Shown one piece after another: positions 1-7,307 of a stretch of 35,427 bases of DNA. Under the pieces are notes generated by a model. It was not told the DNA's origin. It saw only the letters and a list, made by a program, of their open reading frames with translations, and did no database searches. The position numbers and the translations under genes were made by a program. Numbering within the stretch: the first letter of the stretch is position 1; every line of letters begins with the position of its first letter. Origin of the DNA: Gemmatimonadota bacterium (GTDB lineage Bacteria > Gemmatimonadota > Gemmatimonadetes > Gemmatimonadales > Gemmatimonadaceae); NCBI GenBank assembly GCA_003152485.1, contig PMAE01000044.1, forward strand, positions 4,678 to 40,104, read 5' to 3'.

Positions 1-2
1 TG

Positions 3-641
3 TCGGGAAACCTGTTCGATTCCGCCATCATGAAGACGAGCGTGATCTCCGACGATTTCCGTCAACGCTATCTGGCCAACCCGAAGGACCCCAACGCCTT
101 CGAGGGCCGCGCCGTGGTGTTCGACGGGCCGGAGGATTATCACCACCGCATCGACGATCCGGCGCTCAAGATCGACGAACAAACCATTTTGTTCATCCGC
201 GGCGTCGGCCCGATCGGCTATCCCGGCTCGGCGGAAGTTGTGAACATGCAGCCGCCGGCCGCCTTGATTAAGCGGGGCGTCAAAACATTGCCGTGCATCG
301 GCGACGGGCGGCAATCCGGCACGTCGGGCTCGCCCTCGATCCTGAATGCCTCGCCGGAAGCTGCGAGCGGCGGCGGACTGGCTCTGTTGAAAACCGGCGA
401 CCGGGTGCGCATCGATCTCAACCAAGGCAGCGCCAATATTCTGATCTCGAAGGCGGAACTGGCCAGGCGGCGGGCGGCGCTGCAAAAGCGCGGCGGCTAT
501 GCCTATCCGGCAAGCCAGACGCCGTGGCAGGAGATCCAGCGCGCCATGGTGGATCAGCTTGCCGGCGGCATGGTGCTCAAGCCCGCGGTCAAATACCAGC
601 GCGTCGCACAGGCGTTTCCCGTGCCGCGCGACAATCATTGA
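3..641 (+). CDS. IlvD/Edd-family dehydratase, C-terminal part (sugar-acid dehydratase type)
   Basis: This is the last ~212 residues of a dehydratase; the frame is open to the window edge, so the gene starts upstream. The segment [16 protein letters not shown], followed by [11 protein letters not shown], is the C-terminal swivel-domain signature of the IlvD/Edd family. This wording ([16 protein letters not shown] rather than TDGRFSGGT) is the one seen in L-arabonate and D-xylonate type dehydratases. Known family role: Fe-S and Mg-dependent dehydration of a sugar acid or dihydroxy acid to the 2-keto-3-deoxy product. The N-terminal cluster-binding cysteines lie outside the window, so substrate cannot be judged. 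A short-chain dehydrogenase begins 11 bp after the stop, fitting a non-phosphorylated sugar-acid pathway. Codon style (many CTG, GCC and GGC codons, with AAA and AAT tolerated) matches the next gene and differs from the genes beyond ~2.1 kb. Confidence 0.88.
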   Translation, partial: SGNLFDSAIMKTSVISDDFRQRYLANPKDPNAFEGRAVVFDGPEDYHHRIDDPALKIDEQTILFIRGVGPIGYPGSAEVVNMQPPAALIKRGVKTLPCIGDGRQSGTSGSPSILNASPEAASGGGLALLKTGDRVRIDLNQGSANILISKAELARRRAALQKRGGYAYPASQTPWQEIQRAMVDQLAGGMVLKPAVKYQRVAQAFPVPRDNH

Positions 642-652
642 CGGGTGCGGCG

Positions 653-1411
653 ATGGCCGAACGCTTGCAGAATAAAGTCGCGTTGATCACCGCCGCGGGC
701 CAGGGCATCGGCCGCGCCATCGCCGAGGCTTTCATCGAGGAAGGCTGCATCGTCATCGCCACCGATGTGGACGCCGGCAAGCTTCAGGACCTGCAGCCGA
801 GAAAATCGATCAAGCTGGACGTGCTGTCGATCGCGGCGGTGGTGGAATTGGCCAAGGCGGTCGAGGCCGAATTCGGCGGGCTCGACGTGCTGGTCAACGT
901 CGCCGGCTACGTGCATCAAGGCACGGTGCTGGAATGCGCCGACCGCGATTGGGACTTTTCCTTCGATCTCAACGTCAAGGCCATGCACCGCACGATCAAG
1001 GCGTTCCTGCCCGCCATGCTGAAAAAAGGCGGCGGCTCGATCGTCAATATGTCGTCGGGCGTTTCCTCGATCAAAGCTTTGCCCAATCGTTACGTCTACG
1101 GCGCCAGCAAGGCCGCCGTTATCGGGCTGACCAAGGCGGTCGCCATCGACTTCATCACCAAAGGCATCCGCTGCAACGCGATCTGCCCGGGCACCATCGA
1201 ATCGCCGTCGCTCGAAGACCGCGTCGCCACGCTGTCGAAGCAGACCGGAAAATCCGAAAAAACCGTGTGGGACGACTTCATCGCGCGCCAGCCGATGAAG
1301 CGGCTCGGCACCGCGGCCGAGGTGGCGGCGCTCGCCGTGTTCCTGGCGTCCGATGAATCGCGCTACATCACCGGGCAGCCGCATCTGGTGGATGGCGGAT
1401 TGGCGCTCTAG
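653..1411 (+). CDS. Short-chain dehydrogenase/reductase, BDH2/2-keto-3-deoxy-L-fuconate dehydrogenase-like
   Basis: This 252-residue classical SDR has the cofactor motif TAAGQGIG at 13-20, NVAG at 82-85, the Ser 134/135 region and the catalytic pair Y149-xxx-K153. The stretches FSFDLNVKAM, KAAVIGLTK, GIRCNAICPGT and the C-terminal VDGG are very close in layout to animal BDH2 (DHRS6) and to bacterial 2-keto-3-deoxy-L-fuconate 4-dehydrogenases. From the family it should oxidise a hydroxyl of a small hydroxy or keto-deoxy sugar acid with NAD+ in the cytoplasm. ATG 653 is chosen because the canonical SDR N-terminus starts there and it follows the dehydratase by 11 bp; the frame is open much further upstream, but that part overlaps the dehydratase and has no SDR content. 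The dehydratase next door would supply the 2-keto-3-deoxy acid. The exact sugar is inference. Confidence 0.9.
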   Translation: MAERLQNKVALITAAGQGIGRAIAEAFIEEGCIVIATDVDAGKLQDLQPRKSIKLDVLSIAAVVELAKAVEAEFGGLDVLVNVAGYVHQGTVLECADRDWDFSFDLNVKAMHRTIKAFLPAMLKKGGGSIVNMSSGVSSIKALPNRYVYGASKAAVIGLTKAVAIDFITKGIRCNAICPGTIESPSLEDRVATLSKQTGKSEKTVWDDFIARQPMKRLGTAAEVAALAVFLASDESRYITGQPHLVDGGLAL

Positions 1412-1417
1412 CGCCGA

Positions 1418-2521
1418 TCACAGCACGGCGTTGCTCGCCGGATCGATCAGATGCATGTGATCGAGATTAGCGCGCAGCCGCATTGGCTCGCCGGAGGCCT
1501 TGGCGGCGGTAGGCTCGACGCGTCCGCAGACCTCGGTGCCGTCGACCGTGAAGAACACCATGGTCTCCATCCCCATCGGCTCGACCACGTCGAGGGTGAT
1601 CGTAAACTCCTGACCAACGCCGTTTTCGCTGCCGCGCGTCTCGGTAATGTGTTCCGGACGCAAGCCGAACAACAGGTCCTTGCTGGTATGGCCACGATAG
1701 CGCGCGGCACGGCTTTCCGGCACCTGGAACGACAGCTTGTCGGACAGCCTGATCGTCAGACCGCTGCCGTTGCCCTCCAGTTTGGCCGGAATGAGGTTCA
1801 TCGCAGGCGAGCCGATGAAGCTCGCCACGAAGCGTGTCTTGGGGTGATGATAAAGCTCGTTCGGCGTGCCGATCTGCTCGATCCTGCCGCCATTCATGAC
1901 CACCACGCGGTCGGCCAGCGTCATGGCCTCGACCTGGTCATGCGTCACATAGACGGTCGTGGTCTTGACCTTCTGGTGCACGCGTTTGATCTCGGTGCGC
2001 ATCTGCACGCGCAGCTTGGCGTCGAGATTGGACAGCGGCTCGTCGAACAGAAACACCTGTGGCTCGCGCACGATGGCGCGCCCGATCGCGACCCGCTGTC
2101 GTTGACCACCCGACAGTTGCCGAGGACGGCGGCCCAGCACACTCGTGAGACCGAGGATGTCCGCCGCGCGCTCGACGCGCGCCTCGATGTCACGCCGCGG
2201 TTGCTTGCGCAGCGTGAGAGCGAAGGCCATATTCTCGAACACCGTCATGTGGGGATAGAGTGCATATCCCTGGAACACCATGGCGATGTCGCGGTCCTTG
2301 GGCGGGAGGTCGTTGACGTAACGCCCGCCGATCGAGAGGCGGCCCGACGAGATCGATTCGAGCCCCGCGATCATCCGAAGCGTCGTCGACTTGCCGCACC
2401 CTGACGGGCCCACGAGGACGACGAATTCCCCGTCGTGCACGTCCAGATCGAGATCATGGACGGCCACGAATCCGGAGTCCGCGTACACTTTGCGGACACC
2501 CTCCAAGGTGACGCGGGCCAC
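1418..2521 (-). CDS. ugpC: UgpC/MsmX-type sugar ABC transporter ATPase, apparently a hybrid of two sources
   Basis: The protein has 367 residues and starts at GTG. Walker [10 protein letters not shown] is at 38-46, Q-loop Q84, signature LSGGQ 136-140, Walker B VFLFDE 156-161, switch histidine H194 and a C-terminal TOBE/OB domain from ~240. It should energise import by MalF/MalG-type permeases such as those at 3,984-5,794. Residues 1 to ~150 ([22 protein letters not shown]) resemble Gemmatimonadota versions and the wide regional codon style. Residues ~170-367 ([47 protein letters not shown]) resemble rhizobial/Bradyrhizobium UgpC, with Leu nearly always CTG. The reading frame is intact. The gene is convergent with the dehydrogenase (6-bp gap) and divergent from the GH1 gene. 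The hybrid origin is inferred from recalled family style, not an alignment. Confidence 0.9.
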   Translation of the reverse strand: MARVTLEGVRKVYADSGFVAVHDLDLDVHDGEFVVLVGPSGCGKSTTLRMIAGLESISSGRLSIGGRYVNDLPPKDRDIAMVFQGYALYPHMTVFENMAFALTLRKQPRRDIEARVERAADILGLTSVLGRRPRQLSGGQRQRVAIGRAIVREPQVFLFDEPLSNLDAKLRVQMRTEIKRVHQKVKTTTVYVTHDQVEAMTLADRVVVMNGGRIEQIGTPNELYHHPKTRFVASFIGSPAMNLIPAKLEGNGSGLTIRLSDKLSFQVPESRAARYRGHTSKDLLFGLRPEHITETRGSENGVGQEFTITLDVVEPMGMETMVFFTVDGTEVCGRVEPTAAKASGEPMRLRANLDHMHLIDPASNAVL

Positions 2522-2553
2522 GGCTTATCGGACCCTCAACCCCACCAGGCGAA

Positions 2554-2571
2554 TCGGGCCCGACGGCCCGA
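2554..2571. promoter_or_regulatory. Palindrome in the divergent ATPase/beta-glucosidase promoter region
   Basis: TCGGGCC and GGCCCGA are perfect 7-bp arms separated by CGAC. They sit in the 69-bp space between the divergent starts of the ABC ATPase and the GH1 enzyme. The position and symmetry fit an operator for a sugar-responsive repressor, but no regulator gene is in the window and GC-rich DNA makes short palindromes by chance. Confidence 0.25.
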
Positions 2572-2590
2572 CGATCCGCGACGCACTCGC

Positions 2591-3982
2591 ATGACCTCCT
2601 CCCCTTCCATTGTACCCGTCGTGTTGGCGGGCACACGTTTCCCCGATCGGTTTCTCTGGGGCGCCGCGACGTCGGCGTACCAGATCGAAGGCTCGCCACT
2701 GGCCGACGGCGCCGGCGCGAGCATCTGGCACCGGTTCGCGCATACGCCCGGTAGGGTGCACAACGGCGATACGGGCGACATCGCCTGCGACCACTACCGC
2801 CGCGCCGCGGACGACGTCGCCCTCATGCGCGAGATGGGCCTCGCCGCGTATCGATTGAGCATCGCCTGGGGTCGCATTCTCCCCGATGGTCGCGGCCGCG
2901 TCAACCGTCCTGGTCTGGCGTTCTACGAGCGGTTGGTCGACCTGCTGCTCGCGTCAAACATACAGCCGGTCATCACGCTCTACCACTGGGATCTGCCGGC
3001 CGCGCTCGAGGATCACGGCGGATGGCTGAACCCCGATAGTGCCGCCTGGTTCGCCGACTACGCCGATGTCGTCGTGCGCGCCCTCGACGATCGCGTGCAC
3101 CTGTGGGTGACCCTCAACGAGCCATGGGTCGTGGCGGACGGCGGGTATGTGCGCGGCGTGCTGGCGCCCGGGCATACGAGCCTCGCCGAGGCCGCGCGCG
3201 TCGCGCATCACCTCCTGCGCGCGCACGCGGCAGCCGTGGATGCCTACCGCGCGTCCGGCCGCCACCAGATCGGGCTCGTCGTCAACCTGGAACCGCAGAC
3301 GCCAGCGTCGCTCGATGAACGAGATCGCGCGGCGGCCGACCGCGCGGACGCGTACTTCAACCGACAATACCTCGACCCGGTGTTCCTCGGTGTCTACCCC
3401 GAGGCGCTCCGCACCGTGTACGGCGACGCGTGGCCGCACGCCGCGATGGAGGAGGCCGCCACCATTCGACGGCCGATCGATTTCCTGGGCGTCAACTACT
3501 ACTCGCGCAGTGTCGTCCGGGCCGACCCGGCCGCGTTCCCGACCGGGGCTGGACGCGTGCGTCAACCGCACAGCGCGTACACCGATATGGACTGGGAGGT
3601 CTACCCGGCCGGACTCACGGACATCCTCCGATGGGTGCGCGACCGGTACGGCCCGATCCCGCTCTACGTCACCGAGAACGGCGCGGCGTTTCCGGATCCG
3701 CCGACCGTGGACGGCGCCCTCCTCGAGGATCCCCAGCGGGTGGCCTACTTTCGAAGCCACTTGCAAGCGGCGCATGCCGCGATCGCGGCCGGCGTCGACC
3801 TGCGCGGCTACTTCGCCTGGTCGCTCCTCGACAACTTCGAATGGAACTATGGGTACGCAAAACGATTCGGCATCGTGCACGTCGATCATGCCACGCAGCG
3901 CCGGACCCCCAAGGCCAGCGCCCGGTTCTACGCCGACGTGATCCGGAGCAACGGCGAGAGCATCGGCCGCGACGTCGGCTGA
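2591..3982 (+). CDS. GH1 beta-glucosidase
   Basis: This 463-residue cytoplasmic enzyme is of normal GH1 length with no signal peptide. Family landmarks in order: FLWGAATSAYQIEG at 21-34, RLSIAWGRI at 88-96, YHWDLP at 131-136, TLNEPW with the acid/base E177, NYYSR at 302-306, YVTENGAAF with the nucleophile E362, and FAWSLLDNFEW at 408-418. Known family chemistry is retaining hydrolysis of beta-glucosides to release glucose from the non-reducing end. The start is ATG 2591, just before the conserved FPDRFLWG; upstream codons in the same frame overlap the divergent ATPase gene. Its stop lies one base from the stop of the convergent permease. The locus suggests it degrades oligosaccharides brought in by the neighbouring ABC importer. 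Linkage preference (beta-1,2 versus 1,3 or 1,4) cannot be read from the sequence. Confidence 0.95.
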   Translation: MTSSPSIVPVVLAGTRFPDRFLWGAATSAYQIEGSPLADGAGASIWHRFAHTPGRVHNGDTGDIACDHYRRAADDVALMREMGLAAYRLSIAWGRILPDGRGRVNRPGLAFYERLVDLLLASNIQPVITLYHWDLPAALEDHGGWLNPDSAAWFADYADVVVRALDDRVHLWVTLNEPWVVADGGYVRGVLAPGHTSLAEAARVAHHLLRAHAAAVDAYRASGRHQIGLVVNLEPQTPASLDERDRAAADRADAYFNRQYLDPVFLGVYPEALRTVYGDAWPHAAMEEAATIRRPIDFLGVNYYSRSVVRADPAAFPTGAGRVRQPHSAYTDMDWEVYPAGLTDILRWVRDRYGPIPLYVTENGAAFPDPPTVDGALLEDPQRVAYFRSHLQAAHAAIAAGVDLRGYFAWSLLDNFEWNYGYAKRFGIVHVDHATQRRTPKASARFYADVIRSNGESIGRDVG

Positions 3983-3983
3983 G

Positions 3984-4889
3984 CTACCCCTTCACCCCCC
4001 CCATGGTGATGCCCCGAATGTAGAAGCGCTGGAGGGAGATGAAGAGCAGCAGGACCGGCAGCAGCGTGACGACCGCCGCGGCCATCATGAGCTCCGTGTC
4101 CTTGACGTGCTCGCCGGACAGATTCGCCAAGCCAACGGGCAGCGTGTACTTGGCGCTATCGGTCAACACGATCAACGGCCACATGAAGTCGTTCCACGAG
4201 CTCATGAAGACGAACACGGCGAGCGTCACGAGGACCGGCGCGCACAATGGCAGAATGACGGACCAGTAGATCCGGAACTCGCCCGCCCCATCGACCCGCG
4301 CCGCATCCACCAGCTCGTCGGGAATTCCGAGGACGTATTGGCGCATCAGGAAGATGCCAAAGACCGTGGCCATGCTGGGGAGCACGACGCCGGCGTAGCT
4401 ATTCACCAGATGCAACTGCCGCAGCAAGATGAACAACGGCAGCATCGCGACCTGTGGCGGGATGAACAGCCCGAGGAGCACGAGCCGGAATAGGCGGTCG
4501 CGGCCCGGAAATTGGAACTTCGCGAACGCGTACCCCGCCATCGAGTTGCAGAGGAGCGACGAGGCCGTGATGAGCGCCGCTATGACCGCGCTGTTCCTCA
4601 GCTCGCGGGCCACATCCAAGCGAGAGAACAGCTCGTGGTAGTGCACCCACGTGAGGGGATGCGGGATCAGCGGTGGCGGGTAGGTCGTCGCGGCGCCCGA
4701 GGGCATCAACGACGCCGACACCATCCACAGGAGCGGTGCCACGGCGAACCCCGCGATCGCCACGAGCACCACGTGCAGGAGCACGGTGCGCCAACCCACG
4801 GCCAACCCCCGCGCACGCCCCAGCGCGGGCCGCGCCGGCCGTGCCGCGCGCAGCTCGACCGGAGGGTTGACGACACCAGCGGCGGTCAC
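3984..4889 (-). CDS. Sugar ABC transporter permease, MalG type
   Basis: This 301-residue inner-membrane permease has about six hydrophobic segments, starting at ~32-55. The cytoplasmic EAA-loop equivalent, DELVDAARVDGAGEF...ILPLCAPVL, lies at ~205-235; it is the coupling site for the ATPase. The short C-terminal tail QRFYIRGITMGGVKG is typical of MalG/LacG-type (CUT1) subunits. GTG 4889 overlaps the stop of the preceding permease by 4 bp (GTGA), so the two are translationally coupled. The N-terminus before the first membrane segment is a ~30-residue Ala/Arg/Pro-rich extension. With the MalF-type subunit and the lipoprotein upstream it forms a carbohydrate importer; the ATPase is encoded separately beyond the GH1 gene. 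Confidence 0.93.
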   Translation of the reverse strand: MTAAGVVNPPVELRAARPARPALGRARGLAVGWRTVLLHVVLVAIAGFAVAPLLWMVSASLMPSGAATTYPPPLIPHPLTWVHYHELFSRLDVARELRNSAVIAALITASSLLCNSMAGYAFAKFQFPGRDRLFRLVLLGLFIPPQVAMLPLFILLRQLHLVNSYAGVVLPSMATVFGIFLMRQYVLGIPDELVDAARVDGAGEFRIYWSVILPLCAPVLVTLAVFVFMSSWNDFMWPLIVLTDSAKYTLPVGLANLSGEHVKDTELMMAAAVVTLLPVLLLFISLQRFYIRGITMGGVKG

Positions 4890-5794
4890 GCGCCACCCTC
4901 CGTCCGCTCAGGACGCAGACGGAGTTGGATCAGCGCGCCGATCAGCGTCAACCCGAACAACACGAACGCGACGGCCGCGCCCTGGCCGATGTGCCACGAC
5001 TCAAAGCCCTGATTGAACATGTAGAGGACGACGCTCAGTGTCGCGTGGAGCGGGCCGCCCTGGGTCATGATGTAGGGTTCGGAAAACAGCTGGAGAAACC
5101 CAATCATCGTGGTGATGCTCACGAACAGGAATGTCGGCGCGAGTGTGGGCAGCGTCACGTGCCAAAATCGCTGCCAGGCCCCCGCCCCATCGACTCGCGC
5201 CGCGTCGTAGAGATCCGGCGACACGGCCTGCAGTCCCGCCATGAAGATGATCATGTTGTAGCCGAACCCCTTCCAGACGGTCATGAGGATGATGGACGGC
5301 ATCGCCCAGACCGCCGAGCCGAGCCAATCGACGGGCGGCAGCCCCAGCGCGTGCAGCCCCGCGTTGAGCAGGCCGAATCGTGGATCGTACAGATACTTCC
5401 ACACCACCGCGACCGCGACCAGCGTGGTCACCACCGGCGCGAAGTAGATCGTTCGAAAGAGGCCCCGCCACCGGACCAGCTCGGAGTCGAGCAGCACGGC
5501 GACGCCGAGCGAGACGACGACCGAGATCGGGCCTCCGACCAGCACGAAATACAAGGTGTTCCGAAGCGCGATCCAGAACAGCGGTGCCTGCGCCAACGTC
5601 GCGTAGTTGCGCAGCCACACCACCCGCGCGTCGGCCGGGGATGCCACGGCGTAGATGTCGAAGTCGGTGAGACTCAACAGAAACGATGCCGCGGCGGGGA
5701 GCAGAAAGGTGATCGTGATGAGCAGCAATCCCGGCGCCAGGAAAATCGCCGCCGCCCGCCGGGCCGCCCGGCCGCCCCCGTCCAATGATGTCAT
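4886..5794 (-). CDS. Sugar ABC transporter permease, MalF type
   Basis: This 302-residue CUT1 permease has its first membrane segment at ~15-38 (IFLAPGLLLITITFLLP) and the EAA-loop equivalent DLYDAARVDGAGAWQRFWHVTLP at ~205-230. PYIMTQGGP near residue 250 is characteristic of MalF/LacF-type subunits. I take ATG 5794 because it overlaps the stop of the binding-protein gene by 4 bp (ATGA) and the family N-terminus follows directly. A longer frame with a Pro-Ser-Thr-Gly repeat exists upstream but only restates the tandem repeat of the binding-protein gene in another frame. Coupled to the next permease by another 4-bp overlap. It pairs with that subunit to form the membrane channel of the importer. 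Confidence 0.93.
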   Translation of the reverse strand: MTSLDGGGRAARRAAAIFLAPGLLLITITFLLPAAASFLLSLTDFDIYAVASPADARVVWLRNYATLAQAPLFWIALRNTLYFVLVGGPISVVVSLGVAVLLDSELVRWRGLFRTIYFAPVVTTLVAVAVVWKYLYDPRFGLLNAGLHALGLPPVDWLGSAVWAMPSIILMTVWKGFGYNMIIFMAGLQAVSPDLYDAARVDGAGAWQRFWHVTLPTLAPTFLFVSITTMIGFLQLFSEPYIMTQGGPLHATLSVVLYMFNQGFESWHIGQGAAVAFVLFGLTLIGALIQLRLRPERTEGGA

Positions 5795-7302
5795 TCCGCG
5801 CCCGTGGACGCGCCGCTGTCTCGCACGTTGGCGTGTTCGGGTGCCTGCTTGCGTGGCTGCTCGTGTACTCGGTCCTGTGCTTGGTCCTGTGCTCGGTCCT
5901 GTGCTTGGTCGTGTGACTGCTCGCGCCGTTGCAACCACCGACGTTTCTCGAGCGCCTGATCCACGTCTCGGTCGAGCGCCGCCAGCGCGGAATCGGGTGG
6001 CGTGCCGCCGCGCACCGCGGCCTCGGAATGATCGGTGATGAGCGTCGTGATCTCATCCCACTCCGGGATCTTGGGGGTGGCCCGCACGAATTGGAGCTGC
6101 CGGCGAAAGGCGCGGGCATACGGATCGCCCGCGAGCGCCGAGTCGCGCCACGCCGATCGGCGCGACGGCAGATCGCCCGTCAATGCGTAGAACCGCGCTT
6201 GACGCGTCGAGTCCGACAGATATTCGATGAACGCCCACGCTGCCTCGGGGTGCGCGGACCCCCGGAACACCACCAAGCTGGACCCCCCCGCGAGCGAGAT
6301 CCCCGGCGTGGTCGTATCCCGTGCGCCGGCACGCGGGCCAGCACGCGCTCCGGCGAGCGGGCCAGCAAGCGGGCCAGCAAGCGCGCCGGACTCGGCGTCC
6401 CACGCCGGCATCGGCGCGGTCGCCCACCGGCCGCGCAACGCGGGCGGGAGACGCCGCAAGCATTCGCCCACATCCCACGGCCCGGAGATGAACATCGCGA
6501 AATCACCGTTCGCGAACGACTGGTACATGTTGGCGATCTGCGTGTTGCTGATGGGCGCGGCCAGGCTGTCGCGGAAGAGGCTCACGTAGAACGCGAACGC
6601 GGCCCGGAAATGCGGCTCCGAGAAATCACCATAGCCGTCGTGATCGCGCAGCAACGGCGCGCCGACGGCCAGCCCCAAGATGATCGGCTGCGCCCATTCG
6701 TTGACCGGCAGCAGGATGCCATACCGATGGCCGCCGGCGCGCGCGCGGATCCGTCGCATCGCATCACGCCACTCGGACCAGGTCGCAGGCGCCGTCGGAA
6801 CTCCCGCATCAGCGAGGAGGTCGGACCGGTAGAACAGCACCCGCGTATCGACGTACCACGGCACGCCGTAGGTCGCGCCGCGGAGGACGTTCGTGTCCCA
6901 GATGCCGTTGAAGTAGTCGTCTCGGGCGATCGTGGACGAGCGAGCGAGCATCGAGTCGAGCGGCGCCAATGCCCGCAAGGCCACAAGCTCCGGCACCCAC
7001 GTATTGCCAAGCTGCGCGATGTCCGGAGTGGCTCGACCCACGACCGACGTCAACAGCTTCTCGTGCGCCGCCGAGAACGGGATCTGCTGCACCGTGACGC
7101 GGATACCGGGGTGCGTGCGCTCGAACTCCGGGACCAGCGCTTGCACCACCTCGCCCTCGCGCCCAAACGCCCAGAATCGAAGCGCGATGGGCTCGTGTCG
7201 CTGATCACCGCCCCTTCCGCACCCAGTGGCCGCCACGAGCGAGCTCACGAGCGAGCTCACGAGCGAGCCCGCGACCAGGAGGCCGCGCACGCTCCGGCAC
7301 AC
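5791..7302 (-). CDS. Extracellular solute-binding lipoprotein (family 1) with three in-frame 12-bp repeats
   Basis: This 503-residue MalE-like receptor starts at GTG 7302. A lipoprotein signal ends ATGC with the lipidated cysteine at 28. The fold begins with LRFWAFGREGEVVQALVPEFERTHPG, typical of SBP_bac_1. It should bind sugars outside the membrane and hand them to the two permeases downstream. It is longer than the usual ~420 residues for two visible reasons: an inserted Leu-Ala-Gly-Pro/Ala-Gly-Ala-Arg stretch near residues 310-325, and a Gln/Asp/Arg-rich C-terminal tail (~40 residues). Both are encoded by tandem 12-bp units, and a third such repeat (SLVSSLVSSLV) makes up the hydrophobic core of the signal peptide. 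The gene starts 5 bp after the GH144 lipoprotein gene and overlaps the MalF-type gene by 4 bp, so all are one operon. Confidence 0.9.
   Translation of the reverse strand: MCRSVRGLLVAGSLVSSLVSSLVAATGCGRGGDQRHEPIALRFWAFGREGEVVQALVPEFERTHPGIRVTVQQIPFSAAHEKLLTSVVGRATPDIAQLGNTWVPELVALRALAPLDSMLARSSTIARDDYFNGIWDTNVLRGATYGVPWYVDTRVLFYRSDLLADAGVPTAPATWSEWRDAMRRIRARAGGHRYGILLPVNEWAQPIILGLAVGAPLLRDHDGYGDFSEPHFRAAFAFYVSLFRDSLAAPISNTQIANMYQSFANGDFAMFISGPWDVGECLRRLPPALRGRWATAPMPAWDAESGALAGPLAGPLAGARAGPRAGARDTTTPGISLAGGSSLVVFRGSAHPEAAWAFIEYLSDSTRQARFYALTGDLPSRRSAWRDSALAGDPYARAFRRQLQFVRATPKIPEWDEITTLITDHSEAAVRGGTPPDSALAALDRDVDQALEKRRWLQRREQSHDQAQDRAQDQAQDRVHEQPRKQAPEHANVRDSGASTGAE
5869..5916. repeat. 12-bp tandem repeat, C-terminal tail of binding-protein gene
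   Basis: Four consecutive 12-bp units, alternating tcggtcctgtgc and ttggtcctgtgc, with the last copy diverged. In the binding-protein frame they encode a four-residue Gln-Ala-Gln-Asp type repeat. Being a multiple of three, gain or loss of units keeps the frame. Confidence 0.9.
6333..6380. repeat. 12-bp tandem repeat, middle of binding-protein gene
   Basis: Four 12-bp units. The last two are identical (gcgggccagcaa), the first differs by one base and the second is diverged. The reverse strand reads as Leu-Ala-Gly-Pro / Ala-Gly-Ala-Arg repeats, probably a surface loop. Confidence 0.88.
7237..7270. repeat. 12-bp tandem repeat, signal-peptide region of binding-protein gene
   Basis: Two perfect copies of gagcgagctcac plus a partial third. 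Read on the minus strand they encode the Ser-Leu-Val-Ser repeat that forms the hydrophobic part of the lipoprotein signal peptide. Confidence 0.88.
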
Positions 7303-7307
7303 GGTCG

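Noticed and set aside
30-1411. Gemmatimonadota origin for the dehydratase and dehydrogenase genes
   Set aside because: Wording and codon use fit rhizobial relatives better and differ from all genes beyond ~2.1 kb.
2954-3889. Long minus-strand frame opposite the beta-glucosidase
   Set aside because: It is the high-GC shadow of the GH1 gene; the plus strand carries all catalytic motifs. The same applies to the long opposite-strand frames at 635-1384, 1451-2404, 4925-5788, 5929-7512 and 20262-22121.
5795-5938. Longer N-terminus of the MalF-type permease with Pro-Ser-Thr-Gly repeats
   Set aside because: It is only the second reading frame of the 12-bp repeat within the binding-protein gene; the ATGA overlap gives a better start.
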